A stretch of 12,329 bases of DNA from 40CM-2-70-7 sp035279865. Its GTDB lineage: Bacteria > Gemmatimonadota > Gemmatimonadetes > Gemmatimonadales > GWC2-71-9. Under the pieces are notes generated by a model, which was given only the letters and a program-made list of their open reading frames with translations, did not search any database and had not been told where the DNA came from. Shown here one piece after another: positions 6,601 to 12,329 of the stretch (within the stretch, counting starts at the first letter, position 1; every line of letters begins with the position of its first letter). Location: assembly GCA_035279865.1 (NCBI GenBank), contig DATEGY010000175.1:1-12329 (forward strand), read 5' to 3'. The position numbers and the translations under genes were made by a program.

Positions 6601-6670
6601 CGACGCTCTGCACCTGGACGCGCGGGACCGGCGGGCGCTCGATCGCGATCTCTCTCTCGCCCCCGAGTGA
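3632..6670 (+). CDS. Eco57I/type IIG-like N6-adenine DNA methyltransferase
   Basis: A 1012-residue gamma-class adenine-N6 DNA methyltransferase that should transfer a methyl group from SAM to adenine in a specific DNA site. Visible landmarks: NGGLFE (268-273), FHFSVRED (302-309), YYTPP (339-343), SAM-binding motif I DPAVGSGAF (392-400), acidic GVDLDP (434-439), GD (478-479) and catalytic NPPW (626-629). A charged helical insert (about 490-605) separates the last two. The C-terminal third (about 770-1000) is a TaqI-like target-recognition region, with RVIWPD (888-893), PLNTVYGI near 911 and FRRFNARVIRILPLP near 960. The N-terminal domain (1-260) is unassigned, and I see no intact PD-(D/E)XK nuclease motif there. 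The GTG start has AGGGG 5 nt upstream, and the frame is closed at 3581. It overlaps the helicase gene by 4 nt. It resembles DISARM DrmMI and BREX PglX in general architecture. Confidence 0.9.
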   Translation: MLRELLARTEQISDLGALFSALGYTAVWEQVPPASWLGEQAEPGVRAAALVARFGAFRVFGLESREPERWARRAASRLAERAERGLIAALDPRAGRLVLSAWRAGGSESKRLGIRALTVPLTHPPVAALATLERIAVGADESALGLSLRVGEALASEGVTPRFFRAFRDIVERFTDRLAGPDGSIRAPDRRHLALTALTRVLFLYFVQAKGWLDGDPRYLPRLLDDALSGRRHFHRSALHPLCFGALNRPYGQRTAGARALGAVPFLNGGLFEPTPLERKVGPALWENGDWRDAFDDLFEKFHFSVREDASADLVAPDMLGRVFEGIMDPKDRRSSGSYYTPPGLVRALVRAALETALVERRGFTPEIAARWVHESLAPPEAARLRDLTVVDPAVGSGAFLLGALEEIARMRRAAGESQGSILYRDIMSRSLFGVDLDPTAVRLTELRLWLALVADDGTSLPEAVTPLPNLDGRVRQGDALLDPLALARTLTGTAGLGDAREEIHRLAASRRAIFASPGATKREPLRELERAERSLAERLFVQALAGVERRIAETIEGGRARDLFGRAAGLSQSTRELLRKLRGARRDLRTSLRRLTREEGIPFFSFDTHFADILAAGGFDCVVGNPPWVRAERLPRRIRDALSARYRCWHAGRDRGFAHQPDLSVAFVERALELTSPGGVVGLLVPAKLATAGYAEPLRRHVASETRIARLAPADDAAAAFGAAVYPMALVAARRPPRVAERVTLGLDASERTSTTQGSLQQPGPWILQPHADRVARRLRDELPTVGERWAPILGVKTGADDLFLVSEPCEGSRPAVRGRDCARWQVEIRRHLLWTHEPDGRVRPRLHAAMSGHLEGVAEQLKQRADYRGGPPWQLFRLGLALAAHRVIWPDVARRLSASVPEPRMVPLNTVYGIVTRSADEAHALAALFNSRWYTALAALRADPARGGFRRFNARVIRILPLPAAGHPIWARLAECGRRHEVDDDSVADALHLDARDRRALDRDLSLAPE

Positions 6671-8901
6671 CCGATGATCTCCTCACCACCCTCCTTACTC
6701 CCGGACCGGAGGGAGCGCCCCACGCCGTCCTGTCCCGGGCGGCGCGGGCCCTGCTCGACCTCCCGTCGATACCGCAGACGACGGAAGCGCCGCCGCCGTG
6801 GCTCGCGGTCCACCAACGACCGGCGGCGACCCGACTGACGGCGATCCTGTCGCGCTACGGGGGTGCTGTGCTCGGCGACGCGCCGGGACTGGGGAAGTCG
6901 TACGTCACCATGGCGGTGGCTCTGATGCGGCGTGAGCCGTTCACGCTCGTCGTGCCTGCCGTGCTGGTGGATCAGTGGAAGCGGCTGTGCAGGCGGTTCG
7001 AGGCGACGCCGGAGATACTCACCCACGAGGCACTCAGCCGGCATCGCGCCTGCCGGCGCGACATGAAGTCCCTAAAGGACAAGCGCGGGCTCGGCGACTG
7101 CCCGATGAACGGGCCTGCCAGGGGATTGTTGGTCGTTGACGAAGCCCACCACTTCCGGAACCCCGCCACCAAGCGCTATCGCGCGCTCGCCGAACTCTCG
7201 CTCGGGGCGCGGGTGCTCCTCATCACGGCCACGCCGGTCCACAACCACATCGGCGACCTGGTGCACCTGCTCCGGCTTTTCCTCCGGGACGATGCGCTGG
7301 CTGGCCTGGGCATTCCGTCTCTGAAGCGCGCCGCGGCGGGAGAGCGCTGGGCGGCACTCCCTGCTGCCCTTGCGCACCTGGTGGTGGCCCGGTCGAGGTC
7401 CCGGGCGCCGAGCCTGGCACTGCCGGTGCGCGCTCGTGGGAAGGGAGTTCGAGTCGGGCCTGCTCCCCCGGACCGGCTACGGGAGTTGGTCAGCGGGATA
7501 GAGAAGTGCAGCGAGGGCCCGGCCGGCGCGTTGGTGCGGATGGTGCTGCTCACGCGCCTGGCCTCCAGTCTCCCCGCCTTTCGGGAGAGCGTGTCGCGAC
7601 AGGAGGCCTTTGCGGACGTCTCGGCGGAAGCCGGCCAGTCCGGGCGAGCCCTGACGCGCCGGGACTTTCAGCGGGTGTTTCCGCGGGGGGAGGAGCCCGA
7701 CCTGCAGCTTGCGCTGCTCCCGCTCGTGCTCCCACCGGGTGATGGCCGGCGGGACGCCGGTGATCGCGACGCACTGCGTCATCTCCGAGAGCTCTCCACC
7801 GGCCTGCCGGACCCCAAGGCGTCCCGCCTCGACCGGCTGCTCTCGAGACACCCGGCCCGGACGATCGTCTTCACGTCGTCACGAGCCACCGCCCGGTATC
7901 TCCAGCGGACGCTGCAACGGCGGCACCGCGTCGCGGCCGTGATGGGAGCGCGCGGAGTTCTGCCTTCGGGTCCGGCCCCCGTTTCCGAAGTCCTCGCCCT
8001 CTTCGCGCCCGTCGCCACCGGCGTCGCGCCGCCGCCCGAGGCTCTCTCGATCGACGTCCTGATCGCGACCGACCTCGCGAGCGAGGGGCTGAACCTCCAG
8101 GACGCGAGCCGGGTGATTCACTACGACCTGCCCTGGACGGCCGCCCGGCTCTCCCAGCGCGTAGGCCGGATCGACCGCCTGGGATCGGCGCACCCGAGAG
8201 TGCAGGTGCTGACGTTCCTGCCCCCCGCTCCACTCGCGGACGCAATCCGGATGGAAGCGCGCCTCCTGGTCAAAGCTCGAGTGGGGAGGCGGGCGGGTCT
8301 CTTTGATTGGTGTGACCGGCTGCAGGCCCTGGTGAACGAAGACGACGCGTGCCTGTGCGCCGTGTCAGGACGGGAAGCCGCGGTCTTGCTCGTGGTGTCC
8401 ACTGGCGGAACCGCGGAGCCCTTCATCGTGAGAGAGTCCGGCGTCACCGCCGATCCGCGCGTGGCGTGTGAACTGTTGGAAGATGCCGCTGCGGCTCCGG
8501 CCGTTCCCGTCGACGGGGCCTCCAAGGCGTTCCTTCGATCCGCGATCTGTCGAGCCTCGCCCCTGATCAGGAAGCGGCTGGATCAGCTGGAGTCTGCCCG
8601 CTGGCGTGCCGGTGATCGGGACCAGCTCAGCCGGCGACTGATTCCGATGGTGATCAGGGAGGCCCGCCGGGCGGCGCGCGAGGGAAACGCCCCGCGGGTT
8701 ACGGAGCTCGATGCGGTGATCGAGCGCCTCGGCTCCGGAATGACCGCTGGTGAGGAACTGTCGCTGGCCCGACTCGCGGAGAGGCCCGCGCCACTCACCG
8801 TAGACTCGCTGTGTCGCTGGAGCGAACGGCTCCCGGCTTCCGGCTGCCGGCTGCCGGCACCGGAGCTGCAACTCGTGGCCGCTGTCCTGGTGGTCCGTTA
8901 G
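6667..8901 (+). CDS. SNF2-like superfamily 2 helicase/translocase
   Basis: A 744-residue DNA-dependent ATPase of SNF2/SF2 type. Motifs in order: HQ near 49-50 (Q-like motif), Walker A GDAPGLGKS (70-78), Walker B DEAH (158-161), motif III TATPVHN (187-193), motif IV TIVFTSSR (399-406), IATDLASEGLNLQ (466-478) and motif VI QRVGRIDRLG (497-506). All catalytic positions look intact, including the two arginines of motif VI. The region 200-390 between the lobes and the C-terminal ~230 residues have no domain I recognise; no nuclease, phospholipase-D or DUF1998 signature is seen. The start is GTG 6667 in a GTGA overlap with the methyltransferase stop, a sign of translational coupling. Its closest known functional analogue is probably DISARM DrmD; RapA-type remodellers are the alternative. 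The last ~25 codons run through a 7-bp tandem repeat. Confidence 0.88.
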   Translation: MTDDLLTTLLTPGPEGAPHAVLSRAARALLDLPSIPQTTEAPPPWLAVHQRPAATRLTAILSRYGGAVLGDAPGLGKSYVTMAVALMRREPFTLVVPAVLVDQWKRLCRRFEATPEILTHEALSRHRACRRDMKSLKDKRGLGDCPMNGPARGLLVVDEAHHFRNPATKRYRALAELSLGARVLLITATPVHNHIGDLVHLLRLFLRDDALAGLGIPSLKRAAAGERWAALPAALAHLVVARSRSRAPSLALPVRARGKGVRVGPAPPDRLRELVSGIEKCSEGPAGALVRMVLLTRLASSLPAFRESVSRQEAFADVSAEAGQSGRALTRRDFQRVFPRGEEPDLQLALLPLVLPPGDGRRDAGDRDALRHLRELSTGLPDPKASRLDRLLSRHPARTIVFTSSRATARYLQRTLQRRHRVAAVMGARGVLPSGPAPVSEVLALFAPVATGVAPPPEALSIDVLIATDLASEGLNLQDASRVIHYDLPWTAARLSQRVGRIDRLGSAHPRVQVLTFLPPAPLADAIRMEARLLVKARVGRRAGLFDWCDRLQALVNEDDACLCAVSGREAAVLLVVSTGGTAEPFIVRESGVTADPRVACELLEDAAAAPAVPVDGASKAFLRSAICRASPLIRKRLDQLESARWRAGDRDQLSRRLIPMVIREARRAAREGNAPRVTELDAVIERLGSGMTAGEELSLARLAERPAPLTVDSLCRWSERLPASGCRLPAPELQLVAAVLVVR
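8833..8860 (+). repeat. Heptamer tandem repeat in the 3' end of the helicase gene
   Basis: Four 7-bp units in a row: CCGGCTT, CCGGCTG, CCGGCTG and CCGGCAC. They encode the end of the helicase (around RLPASGCRLPAP). The period is not a multiple of three, so a gain or loss of one unit would shift the reading frame of the final ~15 residues and could remove the stop at 8899 or move the end of the protein relative to the downstream HAD gene. Confidence 0.6.
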
Positions 8902-8909
8902 CTTCCGGT

Positions 8910-9557
8910 GTGGCCCTCACGACCTTCCTGTTCGATCTCGACGGTACGCTTATCGATTCCATCGAGCTGATCATCCGCTCGTATCAGCACACCATTCGCA
9001 CGCACCGCCGGCTCGAAACGACGCCTGAGGTATGGATGAAGGGCTTGGGCATTCCGCTCCGGGTGCAATTCAAGGAATGGACCGAGGACCCGACCGAAAT
9101 CGACGCGATGGTCGCCACGTACCGGGAATACAACCTGTCGCACCACGACGAGATGGTCACCGCGTATGACGGCGTCGTAGACGCGGTCCAGCGTCTGCGC
9201 CGGCAGGGCAAGCAGCTCGGCCTCGTCACCAGCAAGTTCCGGAGCGGTGCGTATCGAGGATTGAAGAAGGTGGGCCTGGACCAGGACTTCCAGATCGTGG
9301 TGGGCGCGGACGAGGTCGCCAACCCCAAGCCGCACCCCGAGCCCGTGCTCACCGCCCTCTCGCGCCTCTCGGCCCGCCCGGAAGAGGCCGTGTTCATCGG
9401 GGACTCGCGGCACGACATGGAGTGCGGCCGCGCAGCGGGCGTGAAGACCGCCGCGGTCCTGTGGGGTCCCTTCGGGCGTAGCGACCTGGAAGACCTGCGT
9501 CCAGACTACTGGCTGGAAACACCTTCGGAACTGGAGCGCCTGACGTCCGATGTCTGA
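8910..9557 (+). CDS. HAD-superfamily phosphatase, PpaX-like
   Basis: A 215-residue haloacid-dehalogenase hydrolase. Motif I is FDLDGTLID (about 8-16), with nucleophile D9 and acid/base D11. Motif II is the LVTSK stretch near residue 107. Motif III is the K of NPKPHPEP near 137, and motif IV is GDSRHDM near 164. The helical cap (about 17-85) contains YREYNLSHHDEMV, which closely resembles the cap of PpaX pyrophosphatases (YRxxNxxHHDE). The reaction is therefore probably hydrolysis of pyrophosphate or a small phosphate ester such as phosphoglycolate, in the cytoplasm; substrate cannot be fixed from sequence. GTG 8910 is chosen because it lies just before the conserved first strand and 8 nt after the helicase stop; a ribosome-binding site is weak, so the gene may depend on read-through translation. 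It overlaps the aminotransferase by 8 nt. Confidence 0.85.
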   Translation: MALTTFLFDLDGTLIDSIELIIRSYQHTIRTHRRLETTPEVWMKGLGIPLRVQFKEWTEDPTEIDAMVATYREYNLSHHDEMVTAYDGVVDAVQRLRRQGKQLGLVTSKFRSGAYRGLKKVGLDQDFQIVVGADEVANPKPHPEPVLTALSRLSARPEEAVFIGDSRHDMECGRAAGVKTAAVLWGPFGRSDLEDLRPDYWLETPSELERLTSDV

Positions 9558-10677
9558 CAACTTCGTGCCGTTTCATCTGGAGCGTTGGCAGTCGACCTGG
9601 GAAAACCGCGTCAAGTACAACCTCTCCGAATCCGGGGTGCATCCCCTGTCGGTGCGGGACCTGCTCGACATAGCTGGTGCCAGGGCCGAACCGCTCCTGG
9701 ACGTCCGGCTGGGCTACAGCCAGTCGAACGGGACCGATCTCCTCCGCGAGCGGATCGCGGCGCTCTATCCGGGCGCCCGCCCCGAGCAGATCCTGGTCAC
9801 CACGGGCTCGGCCGAGGCGAATCACATCGTGTGCTGGCGGCTGATCGGCGCGGGCGACAAGGTCGCGATCATGCTCCCCAACTACCTCCAGACCTGGGGG
9901 ATGACGCAGAACCTCGGTGGGCTGGTGACCAGGTTCACACTGTCGGCCGACCGCGGCTGGGAGCCCGATCCCGATGAGATCCGACGCGCCATCGCACCGG
10001 GCACCAAGCTGGTGGTGGTCACCAATCCGCATAACCCCACGGGCCATATCCTGTCGGACGCGAACCGGAAGCTCATCGTGGAACGGGCGGCCGCGGTGGG
10101 AGCATGGCTCCTCGCCGACGAGGTCTACATCGGCGCCGAGCGGGACGGTGTCACCACGCCGTCGTTCTGGGGTAGCTACGACAAGCTGATCGTGGTGAAC
10201 GGGCTGTCGAAGGCGTACGGCCTGCCGGGCCTGCGGATCGGCTGGCTGGTGGCGCCCGCGGCCTTCGCCGAAGAGGCCTGGGCCCGCAACGATTATCTCA
10301 CCATCGGCCCTCCGGGCACGAGTGACCATCTGGCCGCACTCGCGCTCGAGCCCCGGGTGCGGGAGAAGATCCTGGCCCGCACGCGCGGGATCTTGCAGGC
10401 GAATTTTCCGGTGCTCGAGGACTGGCTGAAAGGCTTCGGCGAAGAGTTCCGCTGGGTGGCACCGCGCGCCGGCGCCATTTGTTATGTCGGGTACCAGGGA
10501 CAGATCTCGGCCACGGACCTGGTGGAGAAGATCAGGGCGAAGCACAACGTCCTGCTCTGCCCGGGCGACCACTTCGGAACGCCGAGGCATATCCGGTTCG
10601 GGTTTGGGAACGAGCAGCAGGAACTCCACGAAGCACTCGCCGAAACCGGCAGGGGAGTAAGGGCTGAACTACGATAA
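9550..10677 (+). CDS. PLP-dependent class I/II aminotransferase
   Basis: A 375-residue fold-type I PLP enzyme, normal in length for the aspartate-aminotransferase superfamily. Visible active-site elements: TNPHNPTG (158-165), LADEVY with D190 (binds PLP ring nitrogen) and Y193, NGLSKAYGLPGLRIGW with Schiff-base lysine K221, and C-terminal RFGFGN with R349, the likely substrate-carboxylate arginine. The N-terminus (FHLERWQSTWENRVKYNLSE) follows the pattern of a subgroup that includes archaeal-type AspB-like aminotransferases and capreomycidine synthase-like enzymes. It should transfer an amino group between an amino acid and a 2-oxoacid; the amino-acid specificity is not readable. ATG 9550 overlaps the HAD stop by 8 nt, so the two are translationally coupled. 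The stop TAA lies inside a degenerate 15-bp repeat. Confidence 0.9.
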   Translation: MSDNFVPFHLERWQSTWENRVKYNLSESGVHPLSVRDLLDIAGARAEPLLDVRLGYSQSNGTDLLRERIAALYPGARPEQILVTTGSAEANHIVCWRLIGAGDKVAIMLPNYLQTWGMTQNLGGLVTRFTLSADRGWEPDPDEIRRAIAPGTKLVVVTNPHNPTGHILSDANRKLIVERAAAVGAWLLADEVYIGAERDGVTTPSFWGSYDKLIVVNGLSKAYGLPGLRIGWLVAPAAFAEEAWARNDYLTIGPPGTSDHLAALALEPRVREKILARTRGILQANFPVLEDWLKGFGEEFRWVAPRAGAICYVGYQGQISATDLVEKIRAKHNVLLCPGDHFGTPRHIRFGFGNEQQELHEALAETGRGVRAELR

Positions 10678-10734
10678 AGACGTCTAGACGCAAGGCGTCG
10701 AGAGACAAGACGTCGAGAAGCAACACGTGAGAGG
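10676..10734 (+). repeat. Degenerate 15-bp tandem repeat (about 4 units)
   Basis: The gap between the aminotransferase and aldehyde dehydrogenase genes is made of units near CAAGACGTCGAGA plus two bases. Units start at 10676, 10691, 10706 and 10721. Units 2 and 3 match at 12 of 15 positions, unit 1 matches unit 3 at 12 of 15, and the last lacks one base. The aminotransferase stop codon is in unit 1. The end of unit 4 merges into the ribosome-binding site AGAGGTGA 3 nt before the dehydrogenase ATG. Confidence 0.5.
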
Positions 10735-10740
10735 TGAGAG

Positions 10741-12138
10741 ATGACGACCAAGAAAATGGAACGCGAGACGTCGGTAATCAGGGCTCCGTCGGACGGAAGC
10801 GAGGTGGGTGTCTGTAACCTCGCCAATCCCGAAGACGTGCGGGCCGCACTCGACGCGAACGTGCGGGTGAGTGAAGCCGCCCGGAAGATGCCCTCGCACG
10901 AGCGGGCCGCCGCCATCCGCCGGATCGCCGACGGCCTTCAGGGCGCGCGCGCCGCCCTGGCGCGGACGCTGGCGCTGGAGGCGGGGAAGTCCATCAATCA
11001 GGCCCGCCTGGAGATCGACCGGACGATCGACACGTTTCGGGACGGCGCCGAGGAAGCGACCCGGATCAAGGGCGAGGTGCTGACCGCCGATGGAGCACCT
11101 GCCGGAAACGGGAAGATCGCGATCACCCGGCGGTTCCCGCTGTCACCCATCGCCGCGATCACGCCCTTCAACTATCCCCTGCTCCTCGCGGCCCACAAGA
11201 TCGCGCCGGCCATGGCCTGCGGGGCCACGCTGACCTTGAAGCCGCCGCCGCAGGACCCGCTGACCACGCTCAGTATGTTCGAGATCATCAAGGACTCGGG
11301 GTATCCCGAAGGCGCGCTGAACGTCGTGCCGTGCCACGTGGAGGTCGCGCAGATCCTGATCGAGGACCCGCGCGTACGGATGATCAGCTTCACGGGAAGC
11401 GCCAGGGCGGGCTGGGCCATCCGGGCGAAGGCGGGCTCCAAGCGGGTCGCCCTCGAGCTGGGCGGCAACGCGGCGGCCATCGTCGAGGCGGATGCCGATA
11501 TCGAGCATGCCGCGGCGCGCTGCGCGGCCGGCGGGTTCAACTACTCGGGCCAGTCCTGCATTTCGACTCAGCGGATCTTCGTCCATCAGTCGGTCTACCG
11601 GCAGTTCCTCGACGCGATGCTGCCGAAGGTGAAGGCCCTCACGGTCGGGGACGTCCTGGACGAGAAGACCGAGATCGGTCCGGTCATTTCGCTGGAAGCG
11701 GCGGAGCGGGTGGAGAAGTGGATCAACGAAGCGAAGGCGGCGGGGGCGACGGTCGCCCTGGGAGGGGGCCGGAAGGGCGCCTATCTCGAGCCCACGGTCC
11801 TGCTCGACACCACGCCGTCCATGAAGGTGAACTGCGAGGAGGTCTTCGCCCCCCTGGTCACCGTGACGCCGTACACGGACGTGTCGCACGCGATCGCGCA
11901 GGTGAACGCCTCACCGTACGGACTGCAGGCGGGAGTGTTCACGACCAGTCTCAAGGCGATGTTCCGGTGCTACGCCGAGCTCGACGTCGGCGCGGTGAAT
12001 GGCAACGACATTCCGGGATTCCGGATCGACCGCCTGCCCTATGGCGGCGCGAAGGATTCAGGTCTGGGCCGCGAGGGCGTCCACTGGGCGATTCAGGAAA
12101 TGACCGAGCTCAGGATGCTGACGCTGAAGGTCGATTAG
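10741..12138 (+). CDS. NAD(P)-dependent aldehyde dehydrogenase
   Basis: A 465-residue member of the aldehyde dehydrogenase superfamily, which oxidises an aldehyde to a carboxylic acid with NAD(P)+. Key residues are present: N144 in TPFNYPLL (oxyanion hole), E239 in ALELGGN (general base), nucleophile C273 in GQSCISTQR, the FTGSARAG cofactor loop near residue 219, and EEVFAP near 369. The C-terminus (PYGGAKDSGLGREG) is complete. The length and FNYPLLLAAHKIAPA segment fit the lactaldehyde dehydrogenase/non-phosphorylating GAPDH-like branch better than the 500-residue betaine aldehyde type, but substrate is not assignable. A good AGGTGA ribosome-binding site precedes ATG 10741. It may be co-transcribed with the HAD and aminotransferase genes (63-nt gap). 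Its TAG stop overlaps the convergent transporter stop by 4 nt. Confidence 0.93.
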   Translation: MTTKKMERETSVIRAPSDGSEVGVCNLANPEDVRAALDANVRVSEAARKMPSHERAAAIRRIADGLQGARAALARTLALEAGKSINQARLEIDRTIDTFRDGAEEATRIKGEVLTADGAPAGNGKIAITRRFPLSPIAAITPFNYPLLLAAHKIAPAMACGATLTLKPPPQDPLTTLSMFEIIKDSGYPEGALNVVPCHVEVAQILIEDPRVRMISFTGSARAGWAIRAKAGSKRVALELGGNAAAIVEADADIEHAAARCAAGGFNYSGQSCISTQRIFVHQSVYRQFLDAMLPKVKALTVGDVLDEKTEIGPVISLEAAERVEKWINEAKAAGATVALGGGRKGAYLEPTVLLDTTPSMKVNCEEVFAPLVTVTPYTDVSHAIAQVNASPYGLQAGVFTTSLKAMFRCYAELDVGAVNGNDIPGFRIDRLPYGGAKDSGLGREGVHWAIQEMTELRMLTLKVD

Positions 12139-12329
12139 ACGCCGATGGCGTGTGAAATGAGATAGCAGATGAAGGCGATGAAAAAGGCCGCCGGGATGGT
12201 CAAGAGCCACGCCCACACGATCCGGCCCGCCACCCCCCACCGGACCGCCGACAACCGCTGAGCCGCGCCCACGCCCGAGATGGCGCCGGTGATGGTGTGT
12301 GTGGTACTCACCGGGATCCCGAAGTGCGA
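12135..12329 (-). CDS. PiT-family inorganic phosphate transporter, C-terminal fragment
   Basis: The last 64 codons of a minus-strand gene that enters from the right edge; the start is outside the window. Reading leftwards from 12329 the frame is open to TAA (12137-12135). It contains HFGIPVSTTHTITGAISGVG, which matches the second PHO4-domain signature of PiT transporters (G-x-PVSTTH-x(3)-G-x(3)-GVG), then RWGVAGRIVWAWLLTIP and a final hydrophobic helix ending YLISHAIGV. PiT proteins carry phosphate across the inner membrane in symport with H+ or Na+, often as the metal-phosphate. The stop codon overlaps the aldehyde dehydrogenase stop tail to tail (TTAG at 12135-12138), leaving no room for a terminator between them. 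Confidence 0.88.
   Translation of the reverse strand, partial: SHFGIPVSTTHTITGAISGVGAAQRLSAVRWGVAGRIVWAWLLTIPAAFFIAFICYLISHAIGV

Noticed and set aside
3632..8901. A complete DISARM or BREX locus
   Set aside because: Only the methylase and SNF2-like helicase are present. No DUF1998, phospholipase-D, PglZ, BrxC or Lon-like gene is in the window.
950..10734. CRISPR-like arrays from the short repeats at 950, 8833 and 10676
   Set aside because: The units are 7-15 bp, directly adjacent with no spacers, and unrelated in length; these are simple tandem repeats.

Overview
The window is high-GC bacterial DNA. It has no plasmid or phage hallmark genes and no RNA genes that I can see. Three things together suggest Gemmatimonadota or a similar soil/sediment lineage: an ECF sigma/anti-sigma pair followed by two DUF4097 repeat proteins, very GC-rich codons, and intergenic short tandem repeats. 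This assignment rests on style and gene order, so it is an inference.

Layout. Base 1-104 (minus) is the 5' end of an exported protein with a clear signal peptide. Base 105-380 is a divergent intergenic region with two oppositely oriented REP-like hairpins and a dyad resembling a BlaI/MecI operator. Base 381-3465 (plus) is a compact four-gene operon: ECF sigma factor, zinc-finger membrane anti-sigma factor, and two exported DUF4097-type proteins. Base 3466-3631 holds a long GA-rich inverted repeat that probably ends this operon. Base 3632-8901 (plus) is a tightly coupled two-gene module: a 1012-residue Eco57I/type IIG-like adenine DNA methyltransferase and a 744-residue SNF2-like helicase, overlapping by GTGA. 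Base 8910-10677 carries a PpaX-like HAD phosphatase overlapping a class I/II aminotransferase. After a gap made of degenerate 15-bp repeats comes an aldehyde dehydrogenase (10741-12138). Base 12135-12329 (minus) is the C-terminus of a PiT phosphate transporter, whose stop codon overlaps that of the dehydrogenase.

How the parts work together. The first operon looks like an envelope-signalling unit: the anti-sigma factor should hold the sigma factor at the membrane, and the two periplasmic or surface repeat proteins are the likely effectors or sensors. The methyltransferase-helicase pair is the most interesting part. It resembles the drmMI/drmD half of class 1 DISARM, but none of drmA, drmB or drmC is nearby, ordinary genes flank it on both sides, and neither protein shows a nuclease motif I can recognise. 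It may be a stand-alone two-gene DNA-modification/translocase defence system. The HAD, aminotransferase and aldehyde dehydrogenase genes look like general metabolism with unknown substrates.

A smaller recurring theme is short tandem repeats at gene boundaries: an 8-bp unit x4 at the sigma/anti-sigma junction, a 7-bp unit x4 in the 3' end of the helicase gene, and a degenerate 15-bp unit x4 between the aminotransferase and dehydrogenase genes. In two of the three, the upstream stop codon lies inside the first repeat unit.
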